Assembly (NCBI GenBank): GCA_910579265.1
Contig: CAJTTE010000032.1
Coordinates: forward strand, 1 to 22,988
DNA: 22,988 bases
Reading direction: 5' to 3'
Source: an uncultured Ruminiclostridium sp.
Lineage (GTDB): Bacteria; Bacillota; Clostridia; Oscillospirales; Ruminococcaceae
Every line of letters starts with the position of its first letter. Within the stretch, counting starts at the first letter, position 1. The translations under genes were made by a program, and so were the position numbers. Below the pieces are notes generated by a model. That model worked only from the letters and a program-made list of their open reading frames with translations, made no database searches and was not told where the DNA came from. Positions 14,176-22,782 of this stretch are shown here, piece by piece.

Positions 14176-17100
14176 ACTTTATCAGAAAAAAGCTTATTCC
14201 GATAATTACTGCCTCAGCTTTGACATTGCCCGGCATTTTCGGTTTACTTCCTGTTTTCGGAGAAGGCGTAAGTTATGCAGATACTGCTGACATAGATGCT
14301 AATCCGGTCAAAGACAGGATTAGCAACGGGGCTTCCGTTTTTGTTGACAGGCACATTCACTACGACTGCGGTATAAACTGCTCTCATCAGGATGAAGAGG
14401 CGCATGAAGAATCCGAGTTTACGGCTGTGACTGATAAAGACGAACTGAAGCAAGCATTGGAATCCGGAGGAAAATATTATTTATCAAATGATATTATTGT
14501 GGATTCCACATGGCAGTATCCCTATGAAGGTTATAATTTTATTTTCGCAACCGTCGATAAAGAAATAACGCTTTGCCTTAACGGCAGATCCTTGATTTTT
14601 AAAATAAAACCTGAAATTGACAATAATATTGAGAATCAATATATTGGTTTTAATACACATTCAATAAATCTCGCCACAAACGGCAGCCTTACGATATGTG
14701 ACTGTGCAGGCGGAGGAACGATGAGCTCCGAAGAAGTGAGTATAAGCTTCATTATGCATGGAACGGATGGCAGTGAAAATACGATTAGTGTTAGTACATC
14801 CTCTTATCTGATCGATGCAAGAGAAAGTATGAACGCAAAAATCAATATTTACGGGGGAAGCTTATCCAATTTCCTCGGAGCGATCAAAGGCAGTAAATTT
14901 CAAGATAATTCTTCCGTTATTACCGTGGACGGGGGAATTTTAAACGGATATAACCGTGCTTTGGATGCTTTAAATTCTTATCTGATCATTAAAGACGGTA
15001 CAATAAACGGGGATTTATATGTGGATGCATATTCGAAGAAATTTGAAATGTATGGGGGTACAATTACCGAAAGAGGACGAATAAACTGCAACGACATAAA
15101 ACTTTACGGGACAAAAGATATTTCTATTGAAGCGATTCAGTTTTATAATCAGAACTCCGTTGTGGAAATCGGAGGAAAAGTAACTATAAACAGCATACAA
15201 ACAAATGATTCCGAAAAGAAGGGTGTAAAGTTTTATATTTATGACAGTCCCGTCTTTGATAAGGCAATATTGCCTCTTAATGCATCTGAAAATGTGAGCG
15301 AAGCTCCCTTGACAGCGGCTTCAGCGGAAGGAACAAAAAGTTTTTCCGGTAATCCGGTAACGATAAGCATTAATTCTTCCACAATAAAAGACGGATGGTA
15401 TGTGGTAAAGAATGTTACCGATGTGAATAAAAATTTGTTTGTTCTCAGCGAAAAAATTGTTCAGCAAGGCTACCAATTAATATATGATGATGCAAATAAT
15501 GCCCTTAAATTAAAACAAACAGGCTCTCATTCACATAATGACAATCAGGGTAATCCAATTATATTTGACGAGTGGACCGCAACCGACAGCCTTCCTTCAT
15601 CGGCAGGCAATTATTATCTTGTGAACAATGTTGAGCTGACAGGCGTGTGGACGGTTCCCGAAGGAGTCGTAAACATTTGTCTTGGCGGAAAGGTTATCGA
15701 TCAGAAAGCGGATGATACCGTAATTAAAATAAACGAAGGCTCGACTTTGAATTTATATGACTGTCGGACGGACACGGAAAATTGGTTTGTGGAGTCATCG
15801 AACGGAGCTTATCATATGGAAGATCCTCCGATGGATCATTCCGGTTCGGCAGCCATAGATTCTGTCAACCGAGTATACGGCGGTGCGATAACCGGCGGTC
15901 ATAATACGAAATTGGATTATGGTGCGGTGAACGTCAACGGAACATTGAATATGTACGGCGGTGCCGTATATGGAAACAGCTGTAGTCTCGGAGGAGTATA
16001 TGTGGGCAGCAAAGGCGTCTTTACGCTTTACGACGGTATGGTGAACAGAAACAGCAGCGATTGTTTCGGAGGAATAACCAATGATGGAGTACTAAACGTT
16101 AACGGCGGCGAAATAAAAGGAAACGGAAGATCATATTCGCATAGTACTTCAAAATACGGCGGCGGCGTGTATAACCATGGCGTTTTCACAATGACCGGGG
16201 GTATTGTTACGTTTAATAATGCCGACGATCAAGGCGGCGGCATATTCAACGATGAAAATGGCACATTCAATTTAGAGGGTGGAACGATAAAAGACAATAC
16301 CGGTAAATCGGGCGGAGGCATATATAACGAAAATATATTTAATATGATCGGAGGATTAATTACCGGCGGCGGCGGACAAGGCGCAGGTTTATACAACGCG
16401 AACGGAGGAAAAGTTAAAATAACCGGAGGTTCATTTAAAGATTGCACCGCAAGTGTATCAGGAGGCGCGATATATAATTCGGGAACGATTATAGCCGAAG
16501 ATATAACTTTCCCCAAAAATACCACCGGAGGACTCGGAGGGGACGTGTATAACTTGGGAAGCTTTACGGCCACCCGCTGCAACTTTACCAACAGTATAGG
16601 AAATGCCGGAGCCAGCATATATAATGAGGCCGGCGGAGTATTTGAGCTTATCTCCTGTTCTATCAAGGATAATTATACGAAAAAAAATACCGGTGAAGAC
16701 GGCGGCGGAATATACAATAAAGGCAGTCTTACAATGAATAGCTGCACGCTTTCGGGAAATCTTGCATACGGAAACGGCGGCGCGGTGTATAATGATTCAA
16801 CCGGCATTTTAAAAATGGAAAACGGAAGCGTTACGGGCAATTTCGCAAATATGAATTGCACAAGTAATAACGGAGGGGGAATATATAACGGCGGAAGCTT
16901 AGAAATAAAGGGAACGGTAAATATTTCCGGAAACGGAGTCAACGATACGCCCGGTTCCGCTCATTTAAATAACTTATATCTTCCCAAAAATAAATCCGTT
17001 ACAATATCCGCGGCTTTATCCGATAATGCAAAAATCTATATTACTTCGGCTGAAACGCTTGAAATAGGCGGATACATCGATATAACCGGTATAAACAAAA

Positions 17101-18710
17101 ACGATTTCAGCAATAATTTTATGAGTGATCAGAAGTATCTGGTAATTAACAGTAAAAACGGAATCGTACAGCTTCATATACATGATTACAGCGGTGATTT
17201 AGCTTATGATGAAACGTATCATTGGCACGAATGCAGCTGCGGTGAATCTGAAAATGAAAAAGAGGATCATGTTTTAGCAGAATCGATAATCAAAAAAGCA
17301 ACTTGTACCGAAGACGGGGAGAAAAAACTTACATGTGACTGCGGTTACTTCAGAACCGAAAAAACGGATAAATTAGGTCATATATGGTCCGACGCCTGGA
17401 GCAGTGACGACGATTATCATTGGCATATATGTGTAAGGGAGGATCCTTCGCCAATGCCTGGAAATCCTCATATAAAGGATCATGGTGAACATAGCTGGAT
17501 AGAAGGAGAGATCGTGGTTGAACCAGATGCTGATCACGACGGTAAAAGAATAGATAAATGCGACGTATGCGGCAAGGAAAAGGCAGTGATGCTTCCCAAG
17601 CCTGAAGTGAGTGATACCGAAAATACGGAAGAGCCCGTGATTACTGATGAGCCTGTGATTACTGATGAACCTGTGATTACAGATGAACCCGTGATTACTG
17701 ATGGACCTGTGATTACTGATGAGCCCGTGATTACTGATGAGCCCGTGATTACTGATGAACCTGTGGTTACTGATGAGCCTGTGATTACTGATGAACCCGT
17801 GATTACTGATGAGCCTGTGATTACTGATGAACCTGTGGTTACTGATGAACCTGTGGTTACTGATGAACCTGTGGTTACTGATGAACCTGTGGTTACAGAT
17901 GAACCCGTTATTACTGATGAGCCTGTGATTACTGATGAGCCTGTGATCACTGATGGACCTGTGGTTACTGATGAACCCGTGATCACTGATGAACCCGTGA
18001 TTACTGATGAGCCTGTGGTAACTGATCAGCCTGTGGTTACTGATGAACCTGTAGTTACAGATAAACCTGATGTTACTACCACCGGAGATTTAAATATACC
18101 GATTGACAATGGCAATCTTAAAATAGTTACAGAGGTAGGAAGCAACGCCCCTAATGCAGATTTCAAGGATGATTCTAATACACTGGCAAAGGCTGTCCTG
18201 GACACGGATGAACTGTTATCTATTATTAACGGTACGAATATAGATATCATCCTTACTGTCAGCGATGCATCGCAAAGCATAAGTTCCGCTGATAAGCAGA
18301 GTATAGAAAATGCCTTGAACGGTTATAAATTAGGTCAATATATTGATATAAGCTTGTTCAAGATCATTAACAGTCAGAATAGAGAAAGAGTAACAAGTAC
18401 ATACCAAAAGATCGTAATAAGTATAGAGATACCTGATTTCCTTAAGGCTGAAGGCAGAGAATTTGCCATAATGCGTGTTCATGACGGCGAGAGTACAATG
18501 CTTAGCGATCAGGACACAGATGCGGATACAATTACCATAGAGACCGATAAATTTTCATCATATGCTATTATTTATAAAGAAATAGATTTGGGCGACGATG
18601 ACGATAAAAATATTTCTACAGGAATGGCTTTATCGGTGATCCCTGCAATTACGGCGGCAGCTGTACTCTGTTTATTCCCCTCGAAACGGGCTGATCGAAG
18701 AAAACGCTGA
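14172..18710 (+). CDS. Giant cell-surface protein, beta-helix repeats, sorting-like C-terminus
   Basis: A 1512-residue secreted protein, with signal peptide 1-36 (cleavage after VSYA). Two similar modules follow (near 60-150 and 460-545: H-rich start, GxYYL, CLxG). Residues about 565-925 are Pmp-like right-handed beta-helix repeats with many GG(G/A)(I/V)YN turns. A Cys/His-rich module with HWHEC and CDxCG-type pairs spans about 1003-1150. Residues 1154-1297 are 24 tandem (E/G/Q)PV(I/V)TD hexapeptides, a probable wall-spanning stalk. A beta-rich domain follows. N1480-I-S-T-G, a hydrophobic helix and the RADRRKR tail resemble an LPxTG-type sortase signal. GGAG eight nt upstream supports the start. 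Likely an adhesin or polysaccharide-binding protein; ligand unknown. Confidence 0.85.
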   Translation: MNFIRKKLIPIITASALTLPGIFGLLPVFGEGVSYADTADIDANPVKDRISNGASVFVDRHIHYDCGINCSHQDEEAHEESEFTAVTDKDELKQALESGGKYYLSNDIIVDSTWQYPYEGYNFIFATVDKEITLCLNGRSLIFKIKPEIDNNIENQYIGFNTHSINLATNGSLTICDCAGGGTMSSEEVSISFIMHGTDGSENTISVSTSSYLIDARESMNAKINIYGGSLSNFLGAIKGSKFQDNSSVITVDGGILNGYNRALDALNSYLIIKDGTINGDLYVDAYSKKFEMYGGTITERGRINCNDIKLYGTKDISIEAIQFYNQNSVVEIGGKVTINSIQTNDSEKKGVKFYIYDSPVFDKAILPLNASENVSEAPLTAASAEGTKSFSGNPVTISINSSTIKDGWYVVKNVTDVNKNLFVLSEKIVQQGYQLIYDDANNALKLKQTGSHSHNDNQGNPIIFDEWTATDSLPSSAGNYYLVNNVELTGVWTVPEGVVNICLGGKVIDQKADDTVIKINEGSTLNLYDCRTDTENWFVESSNGAYHMEDPPMDHSGSAAIDSVNRVYGGAITGGHNTKLDYGAVNVNGTLNMYGGAVYGNSCSLGGVYVGSKGVFTLYDGMVNRNSSDCFGGITNDGVLNVNGGEIKGNGRSYSHSTSKYGGGVYNHGVFTMTGGIVTFNNADDQGGGIFNDENGTFNLEGGTIKDNTGKSGGGIYNENIFNMIGGLITGGGGQGAGLYNANGGKVKITGGSFKDCTASVSGGAIYNSGTIIAEDITFPKNTTGGLGGDVYNLGSFTATRCNFTNSIGNAGASIYNEAGGVFELISCSIKDNYTKKNTGEDGGGIYNKGSLTMNSCTLSGNLAYGNGGAVYNDSTGILKMENGSVTGNFANMNCTSNNGGGIYNGGSLEIKGTVNISGNGVNDTPGSAHLNNLYLPKNKSVTISAALSDNAKIYITSAETLEIGGYIDITGINKNDFSNNFMSDQKYLVINSKNGIVQLHIHDYSGDLAYDETYHWHECSCGESENEKEDHVLAESIIKKATCTEDGEKKLTCDCGYFRTEKTDKLGHIWSDAWSSDDDYHWHICVREDPSPMPGNPHIKDHGEHSWIEGEIVVEPDADHDGKRIDKCDVCGKEKAVMLPKPEVSDTENTEEPVITDEPVITDEPVITDEPVITDGPVITDEPVITDEPVITDEPVVTDEPVITDEPVITDEPVITDEPVVTDEPVVTDEPVVTDEPVVTDEPVITDEPVITDEPVITDGPVVTDEPVITDEPVITDEPVVTDQPVVTDEPVVTDKPDVTTTGDLNIPIDNGNLKIVTEVGSNAPNADFKDDSNTLAKAVLDTDELLSIINGTNIDIILTVSDASQSISSADKQSIENALNGYKLGQYIDISLFKIINSQNRERVTSTYQKIVISIEIPDFLKAEGREFAIMRVHDGESTMLSDQDTDADTITIETDKFSSYAIIYKEIDLGDDDDKNISTGMALSVIPAITAAAVLCLFPSKRADRRKR
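17631..18080 (+). repeat. 18-bp tandem repeat array inside surface-protein gene
   Basis: Twenty-four in-frame copies of a GA(G/A)CC(T/C)GTG(A/G)TTACTGAT-type unit (17631-18062) and one degenerate copy (18063-18080). Most changes are silent or swap Ile/Val; exceptions are Gly at copies 5 and 19 and Gln at copy 23. The near-identity suggests slippage or unequal recombination, so the copy number may vary between strains. Confidence 0.95.
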
Positions 18711-18743
18711 TAAGTTTTATAGATGGTGTAATACTATTACCTG

Positions 18744-18771
18744 TTTAAAAAGTGCTGAGATACTTTTTAAA
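18744..18771 (+). terminator. Probable terminator of surface-protein operon
   Basis: A perfect 10-bp inverted repeat TTTAAAAAGT / ACTTTTTAAA with an 8-nt loop, 33 nt after the stop. The A/T-rich stem carries its own T run. Confidence 0.6.
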
Positions 18772-18795
18772 TGCCTTTTCTGTAAACGGTGAGGC

Positions 18796-18814
18796 GGGGG
18801 AGCTTTGCTCCCCC
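18796..18814. other. GC-rich hairpin
   Basis: A perfect 8-bp stem GGGGGAGC / GCTCCCCC with a TTT loop. It is very stable but has no T run after it, so it could be an auxiliary terminator or a transcript 3' end. The rest of 18815-19110 has no gene I can support. Confidence 0.6.
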
Positions 18815-19123
18815 AGGTGTAGTATTTATAGTTCAAATTCATCGGCTTTCCGGACATTTTATATTGATGAGGCTCCGGTTTAGCATTAGCCGTATTTTGG
18901 TTTTTATAAATGATGATTTTTTAATCAGCTATAAAATTTACATTTTAAACTTACACTGTATATGTAAATCTCAAGAATCGCTTTTTTTAAAAGCGGTTAA
19001 ATTATTGATAAATCCCGGGTAAAATGAACGAAAGATTTCAACCTTATAATCATTTTATTCGGGTTTATATATTGACTTTTACAGCTTGGAAAAATCAAGG
19101 ATATATTTAAGGAGGAATTTCCT

Positions 19124-20617
19124 TTGAAACTATTAAAGGAGAATGAAAAAAACGCGAATCTTGCAGCAGCAAAAGTTATGCGTATAAGTACGGCAGTACT
19201 CGCCGTAGTTTTTATTCTTAATGTTGTTGGTATTTTTATTGTGGATATGACGCAGATGATGATTTCATGTTTTGCAGGCGCTATGCTGCTTATGTTTCCT
19301 ACGCTTCTTGTCAATGTTATGAAAAAAAGCGATAAGGGATATTCAAAATATGCCATTGTTTTTTGTGCAATTGTTTTTACGGGAATACTGACGGTCATCA
19401 TGCCTAAACACACCATACTTCTGTACGTTTATCCCATTGCCATTTCAAGTCTTTATTTTTCCGGAAAGCTTAATATATGTTCGACAGTATTTACAATTGT
19501 CATGGTATCGGCGGCTCAGCTTATCTCCTTTTACATACCATGTGATAAAGATGCAAATTTTACGGATTTTAAAGGAGTGGTGCTGTATGGAATAGTTCCG
19601 CGGGCGATGATTTTGTTTGCAATTTCACTTATATTTACTATGCTGTGTAAACGCACTGCGTCGCTGCTGGGGAATCTTATGAGTGCGGAACAGCAGGAGC
19701 AGCTCAGGGCAAAATCATCCGAAATATCAAAAACCCTTGTACAAGCGGTAAATGAAATGAATGCTATTTCGGCGGAATCTGCGGTATCGAACCGTACAAT
19801 AACCGATCAGTCAGAAATCATTCTTAGAGACAGCGAGGCAAATTCCGGGCATATTCAGTCGGTAAGTGAGAATATGAATACAATTTCAGAAAACCTGAAA
19901 AACCTTGCTAAAATGAGCGATGAAATACAAAGACTTTTAAAGCATTCGGAAGAGGTTACGGAGGAAAATGAACGTTCACTCGCTGTTGCCGAAAAAAGTA
20001 TGAAGGAAATATACAGTTATACCGATGAGAGCATGAGGGTAATATCTGAATTATCCGCTCAATCAAAACAAATATCCGATATTATAAAGGTAATAGAGGA
20101 TATTTCCACTCAAACGGATATTCTCGCCATAAACGCTTCGATCGAAGCAGCTCATGCAGGTGCGGCGGGAAAAGGTTTTTCAATAGTCGCCGATGAGATA
20201 CATGTTCTTTCAGACAAAACAAAGGAATCGGTAAAGGATATAGCAGATATTATTTCCAGGGTAACAAGCAATATTACTAATGCTGTATCGGCTATGGAAA
20301 AGAACTTTTCTCTTACCCGTGACGGTATGGAAAACATGGAAATGATGAAAGGATCGGCAGAGAAAATCAGCGATTCAAATACAGAAATATACAGTAATGT
20401 CGGATATATAGCGGATGTAATATCAAATGTGGCTCAAAGCGGCGACGAAGTGACGAACAGACTGGCAGATGTAAGTGACAACATTGTGGGAAACTGTAAG
20501 GCGGTTTCTTCGGTTTCCGATACGATAAAGAAAAACAGCAAAAATATCGATACCCTTGATTCAATGGTTAAAAGTATAAAGGAAATGTCCGAGCAGCTTA
20601 GTCTTTTAGCAGGATGA
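19124..20617 (+). CDS. Methyl-accepting chemotaxis protein with polytopic membrane input
   Basis: A 497-residue chemoreceptor. Residues about 20-180 contain about six hydrophobic helices, joined directly to a long coiled coil (from about 185) with the kinase-control tip around 326-375: STQTDILAINASIEAAHAG, then GKGFSIVADEIHVLSDKT. The classical QTNLLALNA tip is altered to QTDILAINA. No extracellular sensor domain and no clear HAMP are seen, so sensing is probably within or at the membrane. The TTG start is set by GGAGG at 19111-19115. No other chemotaxis gene is in the window. A strong terminator follows at 20648. Confidence 0.9.
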   Translation: MKLLKENEKNANLAAAKVMRISTAVLAVVFILNVVGIFIVDMTQMMISCFAGAMLLMFPTLLVNVMKKSDKGYSKYAIVFCAIVFTGILTVIMPKHTILLYVYPIAISSLYFSGKLNICSTVFTIVMVSAAQLISFYIPCDKDANFTDFKGVVLYGIVPRAMILFAISLIFTMLCKRTASLLGNLMSAEQQEQLRAKSSEISKTLVQAVNEMNAISAESAVSNRTITDQSEIILRDSEANSGHIQSVSENMNTISENLKNLAKMSDEIQRLLKHSEEVTEENERSLAVAEKSMKEIYSYTDESMRVISELSAQSKQISDIIKVIEDISTQTDILAINASIEAAHAGAAGKGFSIVADEIHVLSDKTKESVKDIADIISRVTSNITNAVSAMEKNFSLTRDGMENMEMMKGSAEKISDSNTEIYSNVGYIADVISNVAQSGDEVTNRLADVSDNIVGNCKAVSSVSDTIKKNSKNIDTLDSMVKSIKEMSEQLSLLAG

Positions 20618-20647
20618 TTTTAGCAGTCTGATTATTTTTCCCCTGAT

Positions 20648-20691
20648 CCTTCTTTGATTTGTGTGTAAAAATCGGAGAAGGGTATTTTTTT
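20648..20691 (+). terminator. Rho-independent terminator of chemoreceptor gene
   Basis: A 13-bp stem (CCTTCT..GATTT with AAATC..AGAAGG, including two G-U pairs) and an 8-nt loop, followed by TA and seven T residues, 30 nt after the stop. Confidence 0.85.
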
Positions 20692-20782
20692 AGTGGGAAC
20701 AATGCACAAAAACACTTTTAAAAAATGATTTTCTTTTTGATATATTGAACGGATTATTTTCCGGAAATTAAAAAAAGAGATG

Positions 20783-20804
20783 GCTACATTTATTCAATTG
20801 TAGC
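20783..20804. promoter_or_regulatory. Dyad resembling the BlaI operator, distal
   Basis: GCTACA-N10-TGTAGC, whose right part CAATTGTAG is identical to the operator at 21024-21037. It lies about 240 bp upstream of the repressor promoter; it is possibly a secondary repressor site or a chance hairpin. Confidence 0.35.
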
Positions 20805-20855
20805 ATTTATACAAAAACAATATGATCATTATATTTAAGATCACCAAAAATCCAA

Positions 20856-20921
20856 TCATGTGATTTTATGCCTTTAAAATAACGCTTTTTTTCATAGCAT
20901 TTAAAATAAAAAATCACATGA
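20856..20921. repeat. 12-bp inverted repeat in intergenic region
   Basis: TCATGTGATTTT (20856-20867) and AAAATCACATGA (20910-20921), separated by 42 nt. No coding function is recognised; it could be the ends of a small decayed element. Confidence 0.5.
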
Positions 20922-20984
20922 AGCGATTTTTTATTTGTTTTAAACAGCATATGCCTAAACCCACAACATAATATAAAATTCTTC

Positions 20985-21037
20985 TTGACAAATCTCCGGT
21001 TATATGCTTTAATATAATCAATCACTACAATTGTAGT
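20985..21037 (+). promoter_or_regulatory. Promoter and operator of the BlaI/M56 operon
   Basis: TTGACA (20985-20990), a 17-bp spacer and TTTAAT (21008-21013) with TGC before it (extended -10); a TATAAT overlaps at 21013. The perfect 14-bp palindrome ACTACAATTGTAGT (21024-21037) carries the TACA/TGTA core recognised by BlaI/MecI-family repressors and lies at or just past the start of transcription, fitting autorepression. Confidence 0.85.
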
Positions 21038-21051
21038 TTGGAGGATTGCTT

Positions 21052-21435
21052 ATGTCCGAAATTTTTAAAAAGCTGCCCGACGGGGAATTTGAAATAATGA
21101 AAGGTGTTTGGCAGTCGGAAGAACCTGTTACCTCATCGTCGCTTACGGAAAAAATGAAAATACTGCTTCCCGAACGCGACTGGAAACAGCAAACCGTTAT
21201 GACGATGCTTGTCAGACTTGAAAAAAAGGGTTTTCTCAGATCTGAGAAAAACGGTAAAGAGAGAATGTACTTTTCCGTATGCACGGAAAAAGAATATCTG
21301 AATATAGAGACTGAGATTCTTAGGGGAAGATTCAGGGGGAATTCATTTACCGGTCTTGTCAAGGCTCTCAGCGGGGGAGAGAAAATATCGGAAAGGGAAA
21401 TAAGAGAGCTTCAGGAATGGCTGGATGAAATGTGA
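21052..21435 (+). CDS. BlaI/MecI-family transcriptional repressor
   Basis: A 127-residue winged-helix repressor. Features are the opening LPDGEFEIMKGVWQ, the recognition region KQQTVMTMLVRLEKKGFL and a C-terminal dimerisation helix (EREIRELQEWLDEM). Such proteins bind TACA-type dyads as dimers and are inactivated by cleavage triggered by a membrane M56 protease. ATG 21052 was chosen over an in-frame TTG at 21046 because GGAGGA at 21040-21045 gives normal spacing. It precedes its likely partner by 31 nt. No beta-lactamase gene is nearby, so the regulon is open. Confidence 0.92.
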   Translation: MSEIFKKLPDGEFEIMKGVWQSEEPVTSSSLTEKMKILLPERDWKQQTVMTMLVRLEKKGFLRSEKNGKERMYFSVCTEKEYLNIETEILRGRFRGNSFTGLVKALSGGEKISEREIRELQEWLDEM

Positions 21436-21466
21436 ATGTTCTCAAAAATATATTTGGAGTTAATAT

Positions 21467-22549
21467 ATGGAAAAGTTTATTTTGAATCTTGTATCATGTT
21501 CATTACTGATGACTCTGGTATCTTTTTTTCTTATGCTGCTTTTCAGACCCCTTAAAAGCATTCAATCCGCAAAAGGGAGATATTATTCATGGATCCTGGT
21601 TTTTATCGGATATCTTATTGTTTTTAAGCCCTCCTTCGGTGAAGGGGTGGTTCGCATTGACACGGACAGTTTATTGAATAACGCGTCCGCTGAAACCGGC
21701 ACGGAGGCCCTTTGCCTTAATATAACAACTATTTATTTCACCGTATTTTTAATTTGGGTATGCGGCGTCGTTGCTTCCCTTTCAAAAGCATATTTTCAGC
21801 AGTTATTCTTTAAGAGAAGCATAACACGGACGGCAGTTCCCGCTGCTGCCAAAATAATAAATATTCTGGACGAGGTAACGGATGAGCTTATGATATGGGA
21901 GGATATAAGGGCGATATCCTCAGAAGCCGTGGCTACACCTATGATAGTCGGTTTTTTTAAACCGGTGATTATATTGCCTGTCAGAGATATGACAAACAAT
22001 GAGCTTCGGCTTATTTTAAAGCATGAGTTAATTCATTTTAAGCACCGCGATCTTTATTTCAAGGCTTTTATGATATTTGTAAAATCGGTTCATTGGTTCA
22101 ATCCGTTTATTGGTTTTTTTATGCGAAGGGCTGAACAGGAGTGCGAGATCTATTGTGATGAAGATGTTATGAGAGGCGAGGGTACGGCTTCAAGAAAGCT
22201 GTATTGTCAATCCATACTGAATGCGTTAAAAACCGGAGAAGATAAAGCTATAATATATCCGTCCGGCAATCCGGCAGTTTCATCTAATTTTTTTAACGGA
22301 AAGTCAGGACTTAAGCTTAGAATGAAAATGATTTTGTCTAACGGAAAAAAACATAAGCTGGTTTTTTTATGTGTAATAACGGCGGCAGTTCTGGTTATTT
22401 TCAGCGGTACGGTGCTGGCATTTTCGGTCGGCGATGATAAGCATGAGGATGCTTTGGCCGTACAGACAAGCGTTTACAATTTTTTTGAGGGAAGTAGTGT
22501 CGTGTTATACGAAGCAAGCGTGACCACATCTCTTGGAAGTTTGTTTTAA
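21467..22549 (+). CDS. M56-family membrane metalloprotease (BlaR1/MecR1-like)
   Basis: A 360-residue integral membrane protein. There are hydrophobic segments near 8-27, 41-54 and 87-108, then the zinc-protease domain with H186-E-L-I-H190 and a downstream EQECEIYCDED (E223 onward), with VHWFNPF between. A final transmembrane helix (HKLVFLCVITAAVLVIFSGT) is followed by only about 45 residues. BlaR1 proteins are about 590 residues with an extracellular penicillin-binding sensor; that domain is absent, so the signal must differ or be sensed by the membrane part. It forms an operon with the BlaI-type repressor; GGAG precedes the start. Confidence 0.9.
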   Translation: MEKFILNLVSCSLLMTLVSFFLMLLFRPLKSIQSAKGRYYSWILVFIGYLIVFKPSFGEGVVRIDTDSLLNNASAETGTEALCLNITTIYFTVFLIWVCGVVASLSKAYFQQLFFKRSITRTAVPAAAKIINILDEVTDELMIWEDIRAISSEAVATPMIVGFFKPVIILPVRDMTNNELRLILKHELIHFKHRDLYFKAFMIFVKSVHWFNPFIGFFMRRAEQECEIYCDEDVMRGEGTASRKLYCQSILNALKTGEDKAIIYPSGNPAVSSNFFNGKSGLKLRMKMILSNGKKHKLVFLCVITAAVLVIFSGTVLAFSVGDDKHEDALAVQTSVYNFFEGSSVVLYEASVTTSLGSLF

Positions 22550-22610
22550 CATACCTATTTTATTATTTAATCAGTAAATCTGTTTTATTTTATAGATGTA
22601 AACACGGAAG

Positions 22611-22616
22611 TATAAT
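22611..22616 (+). promoter_or_regulatory. TATAAT upstream of structured element B
   Basis: A perfect -10 hexamer with no clear -35, 53 nt before the first conserved loop of copy B. It parallels the position of the -10 at copy A. Confidence 0.3.
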
Positions 22617-22658
22617 TTTTTGTTAAGACGACTCTAAAAATTATTGTTACTTAATCAG

Positions 22659-22782
22659 GAACTATCTGAAAAGCTCGAAATGCACGATTATTACTAACCG
22701 GGGCGATATCCGCGTCAATGAATACCGATAGTTATTCTAAAAGTATAACTACGAAATACCGTCATATTTCGCCGCTTTTTTC
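22659..22782 (+). ncRNA. Candidate structured RNA, copy B
   Basis: The diverged partner of 4675-4802. GAACT/AGCTC with loop ATCTGAAA (22659-22676, one mismatch), AGTTAT/ATAACT (about 22730-22750) and GAAATA/TATTTC (about 22753-22770) are followed by CCGCTTTTTTC (T run 22776-22781). Compared with copy A, paired bases change together in the AGTTAT stem (G-C to A-T at its foot), while ATCTGAAA, TACTAAC and the tail are unchanged. No known family recognised. The minus strand is broken by stops in all alignable frames. Confidence 0.4.

Noticed and set aside
16229..16942. Minus-strand proline-rich frames opposite the beta-helix region
   Set aside because: Produced by the complementary strand of Gly-rich repeat codons.
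17534..17986. Minus-strand 150-codon frame rich in ITGSSVTTGSSV
   Set aside because: An antisense shadow of the 18-bp tandem array, with no start signal.
18997..19025. TAAA-N15-GGGTAAAA as a sigma-D (flagellar) promoter for the chemoreceptor
   Set aside because: The -10 matches only about half of GCCGATAA.
20807..21025. Minus-strand 72-codon frame whose end (YFKGIKSHDWIFGDL) faintly recalls YopX-type phage proteins
   Set aside because: No ribosome site, low-complexity remainder, and it overlaps the BlaI promoter and operator; the match is a few residues only.
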